Assembly: GCA_002396385.1 (NCBI GenBank)
Contig: DGTD01000020.1
Coordinates: 1 to 29,892, forward strand
Source of the DNA: Bacteroidales bacterium UBA4345
Lineage (GTDB): Bacteria > Bacteroidota > Bacteroidia > Bacteroidales > Paludibacteraceae
Reading direction: 5' to 3'
DNA length: 29,892 bases
In this document: positions 14,618-22,392 of the stretch, one piece after another
How positions within the stretch are numbered: position 1 is the first letter of the stretch
Layout: each line of letters starts with the position of its first letter
Notes under the pieces: model-generated
What the model saw: the letters and a program-made list of their open reading frames with translations, nothing else
The model's database searches: none
What the model was told of the DNA's origin: nothing
Made by a program: the position numbers and the translations under genes

Positions 14618-16654
14618 ATGAAAATAAGATTCTGGTCTTTTGTCGCACTACTTTTCTGTTGCGTAAGTTCTGTTTTCGCCCAGATGCAGGACCCTGTCCA
14701 TTGGAAATTTGACATATCGCCAGTTCAGGCGAATGGTACAGTTACGGTAACCCTAACTGCCAATATCGACAAACCTTGGCACCTGTACAATATCCAGGAA
14801 CCCGAAAATGGTCCGTTGCCTACAACTGTAAAGTTCTCCAACTTACAGAATGCCGAAGTGTCTGGTGGGCTGGTCTCTAAGTCAAAAGCCATTAAAAAGT
14901 TCGAACAGGCTTTTGGCATGGAGTTGTCTTTCTTCGAGAATGTGGCGGTTTTCCAACAGAAACTGAAGGTTAAGGATGTGTCGGCTGGTGTTGCGGCTGA
15001 AGGTTACGTCGAATACATGTGCTGCGACGACCAGAGTTGCCTGCCTCCTACTAAGGCTAAATTTTCGCTTTCGGCAAAAGGTTTGGAAAAGTCTGCGGTT
15101 AATCCTGCTGTAAAAGAAGGGACGTCTGACAACGAACAAACGGAGCTAAAAAAAAAGATTGATTCAAACGATGTGAAAGAGTTGGCAGCGTCGGAACCTT
15201 TGAAAATTAAGTCCGATTCTGCTATATCTGCCGAAACCGCCAGTACTACGGTCCCTGTTGTGGCGGAGATGTCGGCTTATGGAGATGAGGATGAGGGAGA
15301 CACGTCTTTGTGGACTATTTTCCTTTCCGGGCTTATCGGCGGATTCATTGCGGTTGTTACGCCTTGTGTGTGGCCTATTATTCCGATGACTGTTTCTTTC
15401 TTCCTGAAACGGAGTTCCGATAAGGCGAAGGGACGCCAACAGGCGTTGCTCTATGGGTTGTCTATCATCGTTATTTATGTGGCATTGGGCTTGTTGGTAA
15501 CAGGCTTGTTCTCTGCCAATACGTTGAATGCCTTGAGTACGAATGCGGCTTTTAACGTGTTCCTCTTCCTTTTGTTAGTCTTATTCGCATGTTCCTTTTT
15601 TGGCGGATTCGAGATTATGTTGCCTGCCTCGTGGAGTACTGCAATCGACGCTAAGGCTGAAAAAGTATCCGGCATCTTTGGCATTTTGCTAATGGCCAGT
15701 ACGCTGGTCATTGTCTCTTTTTCGTGCACAGGTCCTATTATTGGTACACTGTTGGTCAGTGTTGCCGATAAGGGGAATATTCTTGCCCCTGCCGTCGGTA
15801 TGTTCGGTTTTGCGTTGGCGTTGGCTATCCCATTCTCAGTGTTTGCCTTTTTCCCAAGCATCATCAGCAGTATGCCCCGTTCGGGCAACTGGCTGAATAT
15901 GGTGAAGGTGCTGCTCGGCTTTTTTGAATTGGCCTTCTCGTTGAAGTTCCTTTCTGTTGCCGACCAGGTCTCTCATTGGGGACTGCTGAGCCGTCCTACG
16001 TTTATAGCGTTGTGGATTGTGATTTTTGCAATGGCAGGTGCCTATCTGCTGGGTAAAATCAAGTTGCCGCACGATACCGATATGCCGTGTGTTTCTGTGC
16101 CCCGCCTTTTGTTGGCAATGGGGTGCTTTTCGTTTGCCGTATACTTGGCGCCAGGCTTGTTTGGACGTCCGTTGAACGTTATCAGTGCTTTTGCGCCTCC
16201 GTTGAAGACCGTAAAGGTCCAGTATAACGATTACGACGAGGCCTTGAAAGTGGCTGCAGAAAGTGGTAAACCGCTGTTGGTAGACTTTACCGGACATGGT
16301 TGTGTCAACTGCCGTAAGATGGAGGCCGCAGTGTGGTCGAATCCGGAGGTGGCCAACCTGATGAATGAAGAGGTGGTCCTTGTTTCGCTCTTTTGCGACG
16401 ACCGTACCCCTCTTGCCGAGCCAATCAAGGTGAAGGGAAGCAACGGAGAGGAAAATGAATTAGAAACCGTCGGCGAGAAATGGAGTTACTTCCAGAGTAG
16501 CCGGTTTGGCACAAATGCGTTGCCCTATTATGTGATGGTAAGCCCTAACGAAAAGGTATACAACCATTTCTTCAAGTTTACCGAAACAGCCTCAGATTTC
16601 AAGAACTTTATTCTCGACGGTATAAAAACTTTGTCAAACTCAGAAAAAAAATAG
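14618..16654 (+). CDS. DsbD-like thiol:disulfide interchange protein
   Basis: DsbD carries reducing power from cytoplasmic thioredoxin across the inner membrane to periplasmic partners. A signal peptide is followed by a periplasmic DsbC-corrector-like domain (about 25-150) that contains C135, C136 and C141. Residues about 228-500 form the membrane module, with its two redox cysteines C250 in VVTPCVWP and C370 in VSFSCTGP. The carboxy-terminal thioredoxin domain has C562-V-N-C565 in GHGCVNCRKM. All three redox sites expected for the relay can be seen. A charged, Ser/Thr-rich linker of about 65 residues joins the first domain to the membrane part. Length (678) is a little above E. coli DsbD (565). 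Second gene of its operon. Confidence 0.93.
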   Translation: MKIRFWSFVALLFCCVSSVFAQMQDPVHWKFDISPVQANGTVTVTLTANIDKPWHLYNIQEPENGPLPTTVKFSNLQNAEVSGGLVSKSKAIKKFEQAFGMELSFFENVAVFQQKLKVKDVSAGVAAEGYVEYMCCDDQSCLPPTKAKFSLSAKGLEKSAVNPAVKEGTSDNEQTELKKKIDSNDVKELAASEPLKIKSDSAISAETASTTVPVVAEMSAYGDEDEGDTSLWTIFLSGLIGGFIAVVTPCVWPIIPMTVSFFLKRSSDKAKGRQQALLYGLSIIVIYVALGLLVTGLFSANTLNALSTNAAFNVFLFLLLVLFACSFFGGFEIMLPASWSTAIDAKAEKVSGIFGILLMASTLVIVSFSCTGPIIGTLLVSVADKGNILAPAVGMFGFALALAIPFSVFAFFPSIISSMPRSGNWLNMVKVLLGFFELAFSLKFLSVADQVSHWGLLSRPTFIALWIVIFAMAGAYLLGKIKLPHDTDMPCVSVPRLLLAMGCFSFAVYLAPGLFGRPLNVISAFAPPLKTVKVQYNDYDEALKVAAESGKPLLVDFTGHGCVNCRKMEAAVWSNPEVANLMNEEVVLVSLFCDDRTPLAEPIKVKGSNGEENELETVGEKWSYFQSSRFGTNALPYYVMVSPNEKVYNHFFKFTETASDFKNFILDGIKTLSNSEKK

Positions 16655-16658
16655 TATT

Positions 16659-17408
16659 ATGGGAAGTGTGAAGTCGGTGCTCGACAAACGCTGCACTATT
16701 CGTAAGTATTCGAATCAAGTGGTGGCCGATGATTTGTTGAATGATTTGTTAGAGTCGGCTGCGCGTACGTCAACGTGTGGCAACATGCAGCTTTATAGCG
16801 TGGTAGTCACCCGCGATGCGTCTGTACGCGAGCAGTTGGCGCCTTCGCACTTCAACCAGCCTGCCTCGCAGGCACCGGTGCTGGTCACCTTCTGTGCCGA
16901 TTATAACCGGTTCAACAAGTGGTGCTTGCAGAACAAGGCGGTCCCTGGTTACGACAACTTTGAGTCGTTTATGAGTGCCTTGGTCGATACGGTGGCTTTG
17001 GCACAGACTTTTTCCCTGCTCGCCGAGGAAAATGGACTGGGTATCTGTTATCTGGGTACTACAACCTATAATCCGAAAGAAATAGCCCAAACGCTGAAAC
17101 TGCCTAAAATGGTGGTGCCTGTCGTTACGCTGTCGTTGGGTTATCCTGACGAGCAGCCAGCCCTGACCGACCGTATTCCGCTAAAGGGATGGGTGCACAG
17201 CGACGTCTACCACGACTATACCGAGCAGGATATTGATGACATCTATTCGTATAAAAACGACATTCCTGAAAATAAGGAATTCTTAAAGATTAACAATAAG
17301 GAAACGCTGGCTCAAATCTTTACCGACATCAGGTACACAAAGAAAGACGGAGACTTCTTCTCGGAAAAACTCATTGCTTTCATTAAGGAACAGGGATTCT
17401 TGAAATGA
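16659..17408 (+). CDS. Nitroreductase-family FMN oxidoreductase (NfsA-like)
   Basis: The start VLDKRCTIRKYSNQVV is the FMN-binding R-x-x-R-x-(F/Y) region of nitroreductases, AARTSTCGNMQLYSVVV the next flavin contact, and GLGICYLGTTTYNPKEIA the signature of the NfsA/FRP group. Such enzymes use NAD(P)H and FMN to reduce nitro compounds, quinones or flavins; the true substrate is unknown. Length (249) is normal. It begins 4 bp after dsbD and its TGA overlaps the ATG of the next gene, so it is translated from one message with both. Confidence 0.9.
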   Translation: MGSVKSVLDKRCTIRKYSNQVVADDLLNDLLESAARTSTCGNMQLYSVVVTRDASVREQLAPSHFNQPASQAPVLVTFCADYNRFNKWCLQNKAVPGYDNFESFMSALVDTVALAQTFSLLAEENGLGICYLGTTTYNPKEIAQTLKLPKMVVPVVTLSLGYPDEQPALTDRIPLKGWVHSDVYHDYTEQDIDDIYSYKNDIPENKEFLKINNKETLAQIFTDIRYTKKDGDFFSEKLIAFIKEQGFLK

Positions 17409-18106
17409 TAAAATACCCCAAAAAAGTAATCCTTATTGATTTAGACAACACGCTGACCGATACGGAGGGCAACTCGCGAACGGCTATGCGGTTGATGTAT
17501 GAGGAACTTGGTCTGTCGGCCAAGTTCCCTCCTTTTGATGCCTTTTGGAGTGTTTATTCCTCTTGTAATGACAAGTTGTGGGCTCGCTACCGCGATGGAA
17601 ACTTGTCGCGTGAACGTTTAAATGAATTACGTTTCTCGTGGCCGATGTCGCTGATGGGGGTGGAAGACTCTGAGTTGACTGACCGTGTTTGTGAGGTCTT
17701 CTATAAATACTTCCTTCCCATGACGGGTACTGTGCCGGGTGCTTACGAGTTGCTTGACTACCTCAGGCCAAAGTACCGTCTGGCCGTCTTGTCGAACGGG
17801 ACAAAGAGTTCGCAAATTGTCAAGATGAAGAATTTCCGTTTCGAGCCTTATTTTGAGAAAGTCTATCTATCTGACGACATTGGCTATCCCAAGCCCGATG
17901 TCCGTATTTTCCAATATGCGTTGAACGATATGAGTGTCTGTCCGGAAGATGCCCTTATGATTGGAGACGACTTCGAGGGCGACATTGTGGGTGCTGCCAA
18001 TGCGGGCATAGAGCAGGTTTGGCTGCATCCTGCCGGTTGGAACGGAGAACGTCCGGTCCCTTCGCTTACTATACGCACCCTTGCAGAGCTGCATAGTGTA
18101 TTGTAG
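17405..18106 (+). CDS. HAD-family phosphatase, YjjG-like nucleotidase
   Basis: The HAD motifs are all present: motif I IDLDNTLTD with D12 and D14, motif II VLSNGT, motif III Lys within YPKPD, and motif IV MIGDDFEGD. The YjjG/HAD-IA layout, with a helical cap between motifs I and II, matches pyrimidine 5'-nucleotidases that remove non-canonical nucleotides such as dUMP. Substrate is inferred from family only. It overlaps the upstream nitroreductase by ATGA and is the last gene of the operon. Its stop lies 4 bp from the stop of the convergent permease gene, with no terminator in the gap. Confidence 0.88.
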   Translation: MIKYPKKVILIDLDNTLTDTEGNSRTAMRLMYEELGLSAKFPPFDAFWSVYSSCNDKLWARYRDGNLSRERLNELRFSWPMSLMGVEDSELTDRVCEVFYKYFLPMTGTVPGAYELLDYLRPKYRLAVLSNGTKSSQIVKMKNFRFEPYFEKVYLSDDIGYPKPDVRIFQYALNDMSVCPEDALMIGDDFEGDIVGAANAGIEQVWLHPAGWNGERPVPSLTIRTLAELHSVL

Positions 18107-18110
18107 TTTT

Positions 18111-19346
18111 TTATTCCATACCAAAACCAATAGCCTCAAGGGCTTTTTTCAGGTCTTCTTCTTGAACCGACCCTACAATTTTAGCCTCACCGCTCTCCAA
18201 GTTAATCGTCACCGCCTCTACACCGTTTACACGTAAAAGTGCTTTCTCTGCAGCCGCTTTACAGTGGACGCAGCTCATACCTGTTATGTGTATCACTTTC
18301 TGGGCTGTTGTGGCAACCTCTTGCTGCTGTGGGGCGAGGAAGTGGAATTTCTTGCCCAGTTTCGGCAACAGAAGGGCGTTTAACAGTAAAAGGGCCAATA
18401 GGGCCGTACAAAGCCACGCGAAAACCGGATCGTTTGTGGTGCAACAGGCACCGCCGGCTGCCGTCAGACCACTGGTGAAGTTGACAACGCCGTTGAATTG
18501 CAGGTAATCGATAAGTATGCCGAACGAAACAGCCCCCATGACGATTGCGGCCAGATAGATGAAAAGGGTCTTTGTGCCCAGCACTTTCTTTACCACCAGC
18601 ATCGATGCTATATTGCAGGCTGGGCCTGCCATTAGTAAAACAAGTCCGGCGCCGGGTGTCAGTCCCTTCATAATCAGCATAACGGCAATGGGAATAGAGC
18701 CGGTGGCGCACATATACATTGGAATAGAGATGCAAAGGACCAGCAGCATAGAGGCCGCCGTATTGTTTTGGAAAATAGCAAACGCGTCGTTTGGAACCAG
18801 CACGCCAATTAGTCCTGCTACCACAAGACCCAGCATCAGCCATTTGCCGATGTCTCCCATCATTTCCACGTAGGCGTATTCCAAAGCCATCTCTATTTTG
18901 TTACCCCCTTTCACGCCGGCATGTTGCGACGGTTGGAAGGTCTGTGTCTGCGCACCGTTGTCGGCTATGCTCGATAAGAAGCCGCCAAACAGGGCCGTAA
19001 CAATTGCGGCGATTGGACGTACAATGGCAAACGGCCAGCCCATAAGGCTGTAGGTGGCTATAATGGAGTCGACACCCGTCTGTGGGGTGGCAATCAGGAA
19101 TGAGGTGACTGCCGTTTTCGAGGCTCCCTCCTTGTGTAGCGACATGGCTGTTGGTATAACTCCACAAGAGCACAGTGGCAGCGGTATACCGAAAAGGGTG
19201 GCGTAAACCGAAGAGCGGAAAGTGGGTGCCGAAAGGTATTGGTTGAAGTAGTTTGCGGGTAAAAAGGCGTGCATAATGCCTGCCAGGAGAAATCCGAGTA
19301 GCAGGTAGGGCGACATTCCGTTAATCAGGTGTATAAGTTCTTCCAT
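18111..19346 (-). CDS. SO_0444-like metal efflux permease fused to an HMA domain
   Basis: Residues 1-310 form a permease of the ArsP/DUF318 type with about eight membrane helices and the conserved IPLPLCSCGVIP motif (C59, C61) and TPQTGVDSI. It most resembles the SO_0444 group, described as Cu/Zn efflux transporters. The carboxy end (about 350-411) is a heavy-metal-associated domain with GMSCVHC (C359, C362) that could deliver a metal to the pore. A CC pair near residue 288 lies in the loop before the last membrane helices. The metal is not determinable here; copper or zinc is the family-based guess. Its promoter overlaps the terminator of the AsmA gene upstream. Confidence 0.85.
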   Translation of the reverse strand: MEELIHLINGMSPYLLLGFLLAGIMHAFLPANYFNQYLSAPTFRSSVYATLFGIPLPLCSCGVIPTAMSLHKEGASKTAVTSFLIATPQTGVDSIIATYSLMGWPFAIVRPIAAIVTALFGGFLSSIADNGAQTQTFQPSQHAGVKGGNKIEMALEYAYVEMMGDIGKWLMLGLVVAGLIGVLVPNDAFAIFQNNTAASMLLVLCISIPMYMCATGSIPIAVMLIMKGLTPGAGLVLLMAGPACNIASMLVVKKVLGTKTLFIYLAAIVMGAVSFGILIDYLQFNGVVNFTSGLTAAGGACCTTNDPVFAWLCTALLALLLLNALLLPKLGKKFHFLAPQQQEVATTAQKVIHITGMSCVHCKAAAEKALLRVNGVEAVTINLESGEAKIVGSVQEEDLKKALEAIGFGME

Positions 19347-19370
19347 CTCTATCTGTTTGGTGTTTATAGT

Positions 19371-19379
19371 GCAAAAGTA
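19371..19379 (-). promoter_or_regulatory. -7 promoter box for the metal permease gene
   Basis: The minus strand reads TACTTTTGC, an exact TAnnTTTG match, 25 bp before the ATG. A TTG at 19401-19403, a weak -33 element, lies in the loop of the terminator at 19383-19420. Confidence 0.6.
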
Positions 19380-19382
19380 ACG

Positions 19383-19420
19383 AAAAAAGGCATACTATAA
19401 CAACCGTATAGTATGCCTTT
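19383..19420 (-). terminator. Intrinsic terminator of the AsmA gene
   Basis: A perfect 14-bp stem (19386-19399 with 19407-19420) closes a 7-nt loop and is followed on the minus strand by six T (19388-19383). It is 20 bp beyond the AsmA stop codon. Confidence 0.85.
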
Positions 19421-19439
19421 GTATTCAGAGAGAGGGAAG

Positions 19440-22304
19440 TTACTTGTTGTTCTTAGCCTCGGCCTCCTTAATCATCTTGTCTGACTTGGTTTGAGCGGCA
19501 TCGATGATGGAGTTGCCTTTAGAGGTGGCATCGGAAACCAGCTTGTTCTTCTTTTTCTCAGCTTCCTGAACCAACTTTTGTGCGGCCTTTTGTTTGGCTT
19601 TCTTTTCAAGCGGATTCTTGCTAGAGGCAACCATCTTGTCGCCTTGTGCTTTCGCTTCGGCTACGAGCTTGTCGCCCTGTTTTTCGGCCTCGCTTTTCAA
19701 GGCTGACGCCTGCTTTTTGGCCTCGGCCAGCATTTTCGCCTGTTTGGCTTTGGCTTCCTCCAAGGCTTTGTTCACGGTCTGTTTCACCGTTTCCTTCACC
19801 TTTTCGGTTACCACTTCCTTTACATTGTCGACTACCCCTTTGGCATCGACTTTGATTTTAGGACTGCTGAATGTGCCGCCGACAAGAACGTTGAACTTCA
19901 GCGGGATGTTCGTCTTCGATGAAACACTGTTTGGTACGGCCATGGCCAACGTGTAGTCTAATGTTTCGTCAAGGCCCGATGTACCGGTCACGTCCATCTT
20001 TGTGCCCGACATCGACACGTTAAACGGTTCGGTCGACATGCGTCCGTCTTTAATCTGGAACTTGATGCGCACATTCTTCAGCGTTGAGCTCTCGGAAAGT
20101 TTCGAGAAGTTGACGGCCGACGATATCTTCTTCATAACGTCAAACTCCTTCAGTCCCAGTTCGTCGGTCGAGAATGTTCCTTTTGCGTTGACGGTGTTAA
20201 GAATAGGGCTCATCGATGCGTCGAGTTTCGAGTTTAAGTCGATTTTCATGTTGAACTTTCCGGTCGCGTTAGACAATAGCGGAACAAACTTCTTGGCTGT
20301 GTTTACAGTTGAGAACACCTTTGGTATAGACATCTGTTGAATCTGCATGTCGGCCTTGAAGGCTGTGTTGTTTTTGTCTTTAGAGTCGTACGAACCCTTC
20401 ATATTGAGCGAACCTTCCATGGTGTTTGTAGACAGGCTGGTAATTGACGCAACGCGGTCGCGGACTGTAAGAGCACCCTTAACCTGGTTCAACTCGATGT
20501 TTGAATAGATAACCTTTTCCATCGCCAGATTCATGGCAAAGTCGATGTTGCCAGGTATCTCGACCGATTCAGAGGAAGCTGGTGCGGGATCTTCGACGGT
20601 AGCGGTGGTATCTACCGAGATGAAGTCGTTTATGTTGAAGTAGTTAGACTTCACGTTCAACTTACCTTTAATGGTGCCGTCGCTGAAGATGTAAGGCAGG
20701 AAGTTCTCCAGCTTACCGTTCAGTGCGATGTCGTTCTTGCCGATGTTAACGTTACATTCCGTCAAATCGAGCGCTTTGTTCGAGAAGTCGAGGTTGGCCG
20801 AGTTTACTTTCACATCGTAGCCGATCTCCTTCCCGTTAATGTTCATATTCTTGACGTTCAAGTTGCCGTTTACCGTAAAGTTCTCGTATTGTTCTTTCTC
20901 GGCGTACGACAGTTTTCCTTGTGCCGATGCGTCGGCATTCAGCACACCGCTCAGGTTCATACCGTCTAATGCGATAACGTCTTTAATGGAGTTGAAATCG
21001 ATGATACCTTTCACCCCACAATCGAAGTCGGGGTCTGAAATTGGATCTTTCAACACAAGGTGTGCGCTGAACGGATTGCCTGCCATCTTGAAGGCGAACT
21101 TGTTGACATCGACAACGGTTTTGTCTAAGATTCCGCCTGGGTTCTTGACCTCGGCATTCACGTTAATGTTATCAATCTGCTTAGGAAGGTCTGGATATTT
21201 GAACATGGCATTCTCAACAACCAGTTTTACGTCGAAAGCCGGGAAGTTCTCGCCCTGCATACGTCCTTTGGCAGCAGCGTCAAGCGCAACCTTACCGTTG
21301 GTCTGTATTTTGCCAAAGTCGCTCTTGTAAATGGCGGGAATGAGAGAGAGAATGTCTTTAAATTCCAGTTTTGGCGTGTTGAACTTGAGGTCCATGTCGA
21401 TAGTCGCAGAGTCAACCAACTGCACGAAACCTGTGAGGTTGGCCTTAATCTCGTTAATCGACAGGGTGTTCTCACCCAAAGTGAACTTGTTGTTCTGCAA
21501 GTCGGCTGCTACATTCATATCGGCATCGACTTTAGCTCCCGACAGGTAAGGAATGTGTTGCATTGCAAAGTCGACCGCACTGATTCCGAGTTTGCTCTTG
21601 ATGTTGGAAACAGCTTCCGACACATCGCCCGAGAAGGTGAATTCGAAATTCTTCAAGCCAGCCGACATTGTCGTGTCCGCATAGCCGACCGAGTCTGCCT
21701 CCACTTCGAAGTCTGATATGTTAGCCAAAATTTGGTCTGTTGAGTTGAATTGGCCAGACAGTACCATATCGAGGTGGTCGACACGTGCGCTGGCATTGTC
21801 TTGTTCGTTGATGTATTGCACGTTCACATTGTCGAAATTCACCCGTCTGAGCGAGAGTGCGAATGGTTTGGCTTTGGTTGTGTCCACCGCTTCTTCTTGG
21901 GCCGTAGTGTCGGCCACCAGAATGTCCCAGTTGGCGTTACCGTTCTTGTGGACCACTGCCTTGGCATAGGCGTTTTCGAACTTGAAGGCGTTCACCACAT
22001 AGTGGTCGGTTAGGAGGCTGCGGGTGCTGACCACCACAATCAGCCTGCCGGCGTTCAGCAGTGTGTCGCCTTCAAACTCGCCCTTGCCTGCTACACCGAA
22101 ATCGTAAAGTGTGATAGATGCGTGGGGGAAGTTTTTGAAGAAACTGAGCGACACGTCGCCGACATAGGCCTCCGATTTAAGCATTTTGTTCGCTTCTGCC
22201 AGGGCAATATCCTTTACTTTTCCCTGGAAGGCGAGTGGAATGAGGAATAGTGCCAACAAGATAAGCAACAATCCTATTCCTAAGAATTTCAGTATCTTTT
22301 TCAT
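19440..22304 (-). CDS. AsmA-family envelope protein with hendecad-repeat tail
   Basis: An amino-terminal membrane anchor (residues 5-28) is followed by ALAEANKML and a long beta-rich body of AsmA type (for example SFFKNFPHASITLYDFGV, and repeated GKL/GNLNV strands), the fold linked to lipid transport between inner and outer membranes. The AsmA carboxy-terminal domain ends near residue 825. The tail, about 850-954, is Lys/Ala/Glu-rich with 11-residue repeats such as DKLVAEAKAQG and DKMIKEAEAKN; it is unusual for the family and resembles a long right-handed coiled coil. No enzyme motifs. The gene stands alone, with its own terminator, and perhaps a weak promoter at 22345-22352. Confidence 0.85.
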   Translation of the reverse strand: MKKILKFLGIGLLLILLALFLIPLAFQGKVKDIALAEANKMLKSEAYVGDVSLSFFKNFPHASITLYDFGVAGKGEFEGDTLLNAGRLIVVVSTRSLLTDHYVVNAFKFENAYAKAVVHKNGNANWDILVADTTAQEEAVDTTKAKPFALSLRRVNFDNVNVQYINEQDNASARVDHLDMVLSGQFNSTDQILANISDFEVEADSVGYADTTMSAGLKNFEFTFSGDVSEAVSNIKSKLGISAVDFAMQHIPYLSGAKVDADMNVAADLQNNKFTLGENTLSINEIKANLTGFVQLVDSATIDMDLKFNTPKLEFKDILSLIPAIYKSDFGKIQTNGKVALDAAAKGRMQGENFPAFDVKLVVENAMFKYPDLPKQIDNINVNAEVKNPGGILDKTVVDVNKFAFKMAGNPFSAHLVLKDPISDPDFDCGVKGIIDFNSIKDVIALDGMNLSGVLNADASAQGKLSYAEKEQYENFTVNGNLNVKNMNINGKEIGYDVKVNSANLDFSNKALDLTECNVNIGKNDIALNGKLENFLPYIFSDGTIKGKLNVKSNYFNINDFISVDTTATVEDPAPASSESVEIPGNIDFAMNLAMEKVIYSNIELNQVKGALTVRDRVASITSLSTNTMEGSLNMKGSYDSKDKNNTAFKADMQIQQMSIPKVFSTVNTAKKFVPLLSNATGKFNMKIDLNSKLDASMSPILNTVNAKGTFSTDELGLKEFDVMKKISSAVNFSKLSESSTLKNVRIKFQIKDGRMSTEPFNVSMSGTKMDVTGTSGLDETLDYTLAMAVPNSVSSKTNIPLKFNVLVGGTFSSPKIKVDAKGVVDNVKEVVTEKVKETVKQTVNKALEEAKAKQAKMLAEAKKQASALKSEAEKQGDKLVAEAKAQGDKMVASSKNPLEKKAKQKAAQKLVQEAEKKKNKLVSDATSKGNSIIDAAQTKSDKMIKEAEAKNNK
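19443..19739 (-). repeat. 11-residue (hendecad) repeats at AsmA carboxy end
   Basis: Units such as AKMLAEAKKQA, SALKSEAEKQG and DKLVAEAKAQG are contiguous at residues 856-888; QKLVQEAEKKK, NKLVSDATSKG, NSIIDAAQTKS and DKMIKEAEAKN are contiguous at 909-952. A short irregular Asn-Pro segment lies between the two arrays. The spacing of hydrophobic positions fits an 11-residue coiled-coil period. Confidence 0.75.
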
Positions 22305-22344
22305 TATTTTATGATAATTAAACCTTTTTCTGTTAAATGTTGTA

Positions 22345-22376
22345 TAAAGTTACGTCTTAGTATAGAGATATACAAC
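22345..22376 (-). promoter_or_regulatory. Possible promoter before the AsmA gene
   Basis: The minus strand reads TAACTTTA (22345-22352), one base off TAnnTTTG, with TTG 20 bp upstream inside GTTGTATA. GTTGTATA (22339-22346) and TATACAAC (22369-22376) form an 8-bp inverted repeat that embraces the box, so an operator is possible. Confidence 0.35.
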
Positions 22377-22392
22377 AATATTCTAAACGCAA

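Noticed and set aside
22339..22376. Inverted repeat as terminator of the helicase gene.
   Set aside because: The 8-bp stem has a 22-nt loop and no T run on the minus strand; it is better seen as promoter or operator DNA.
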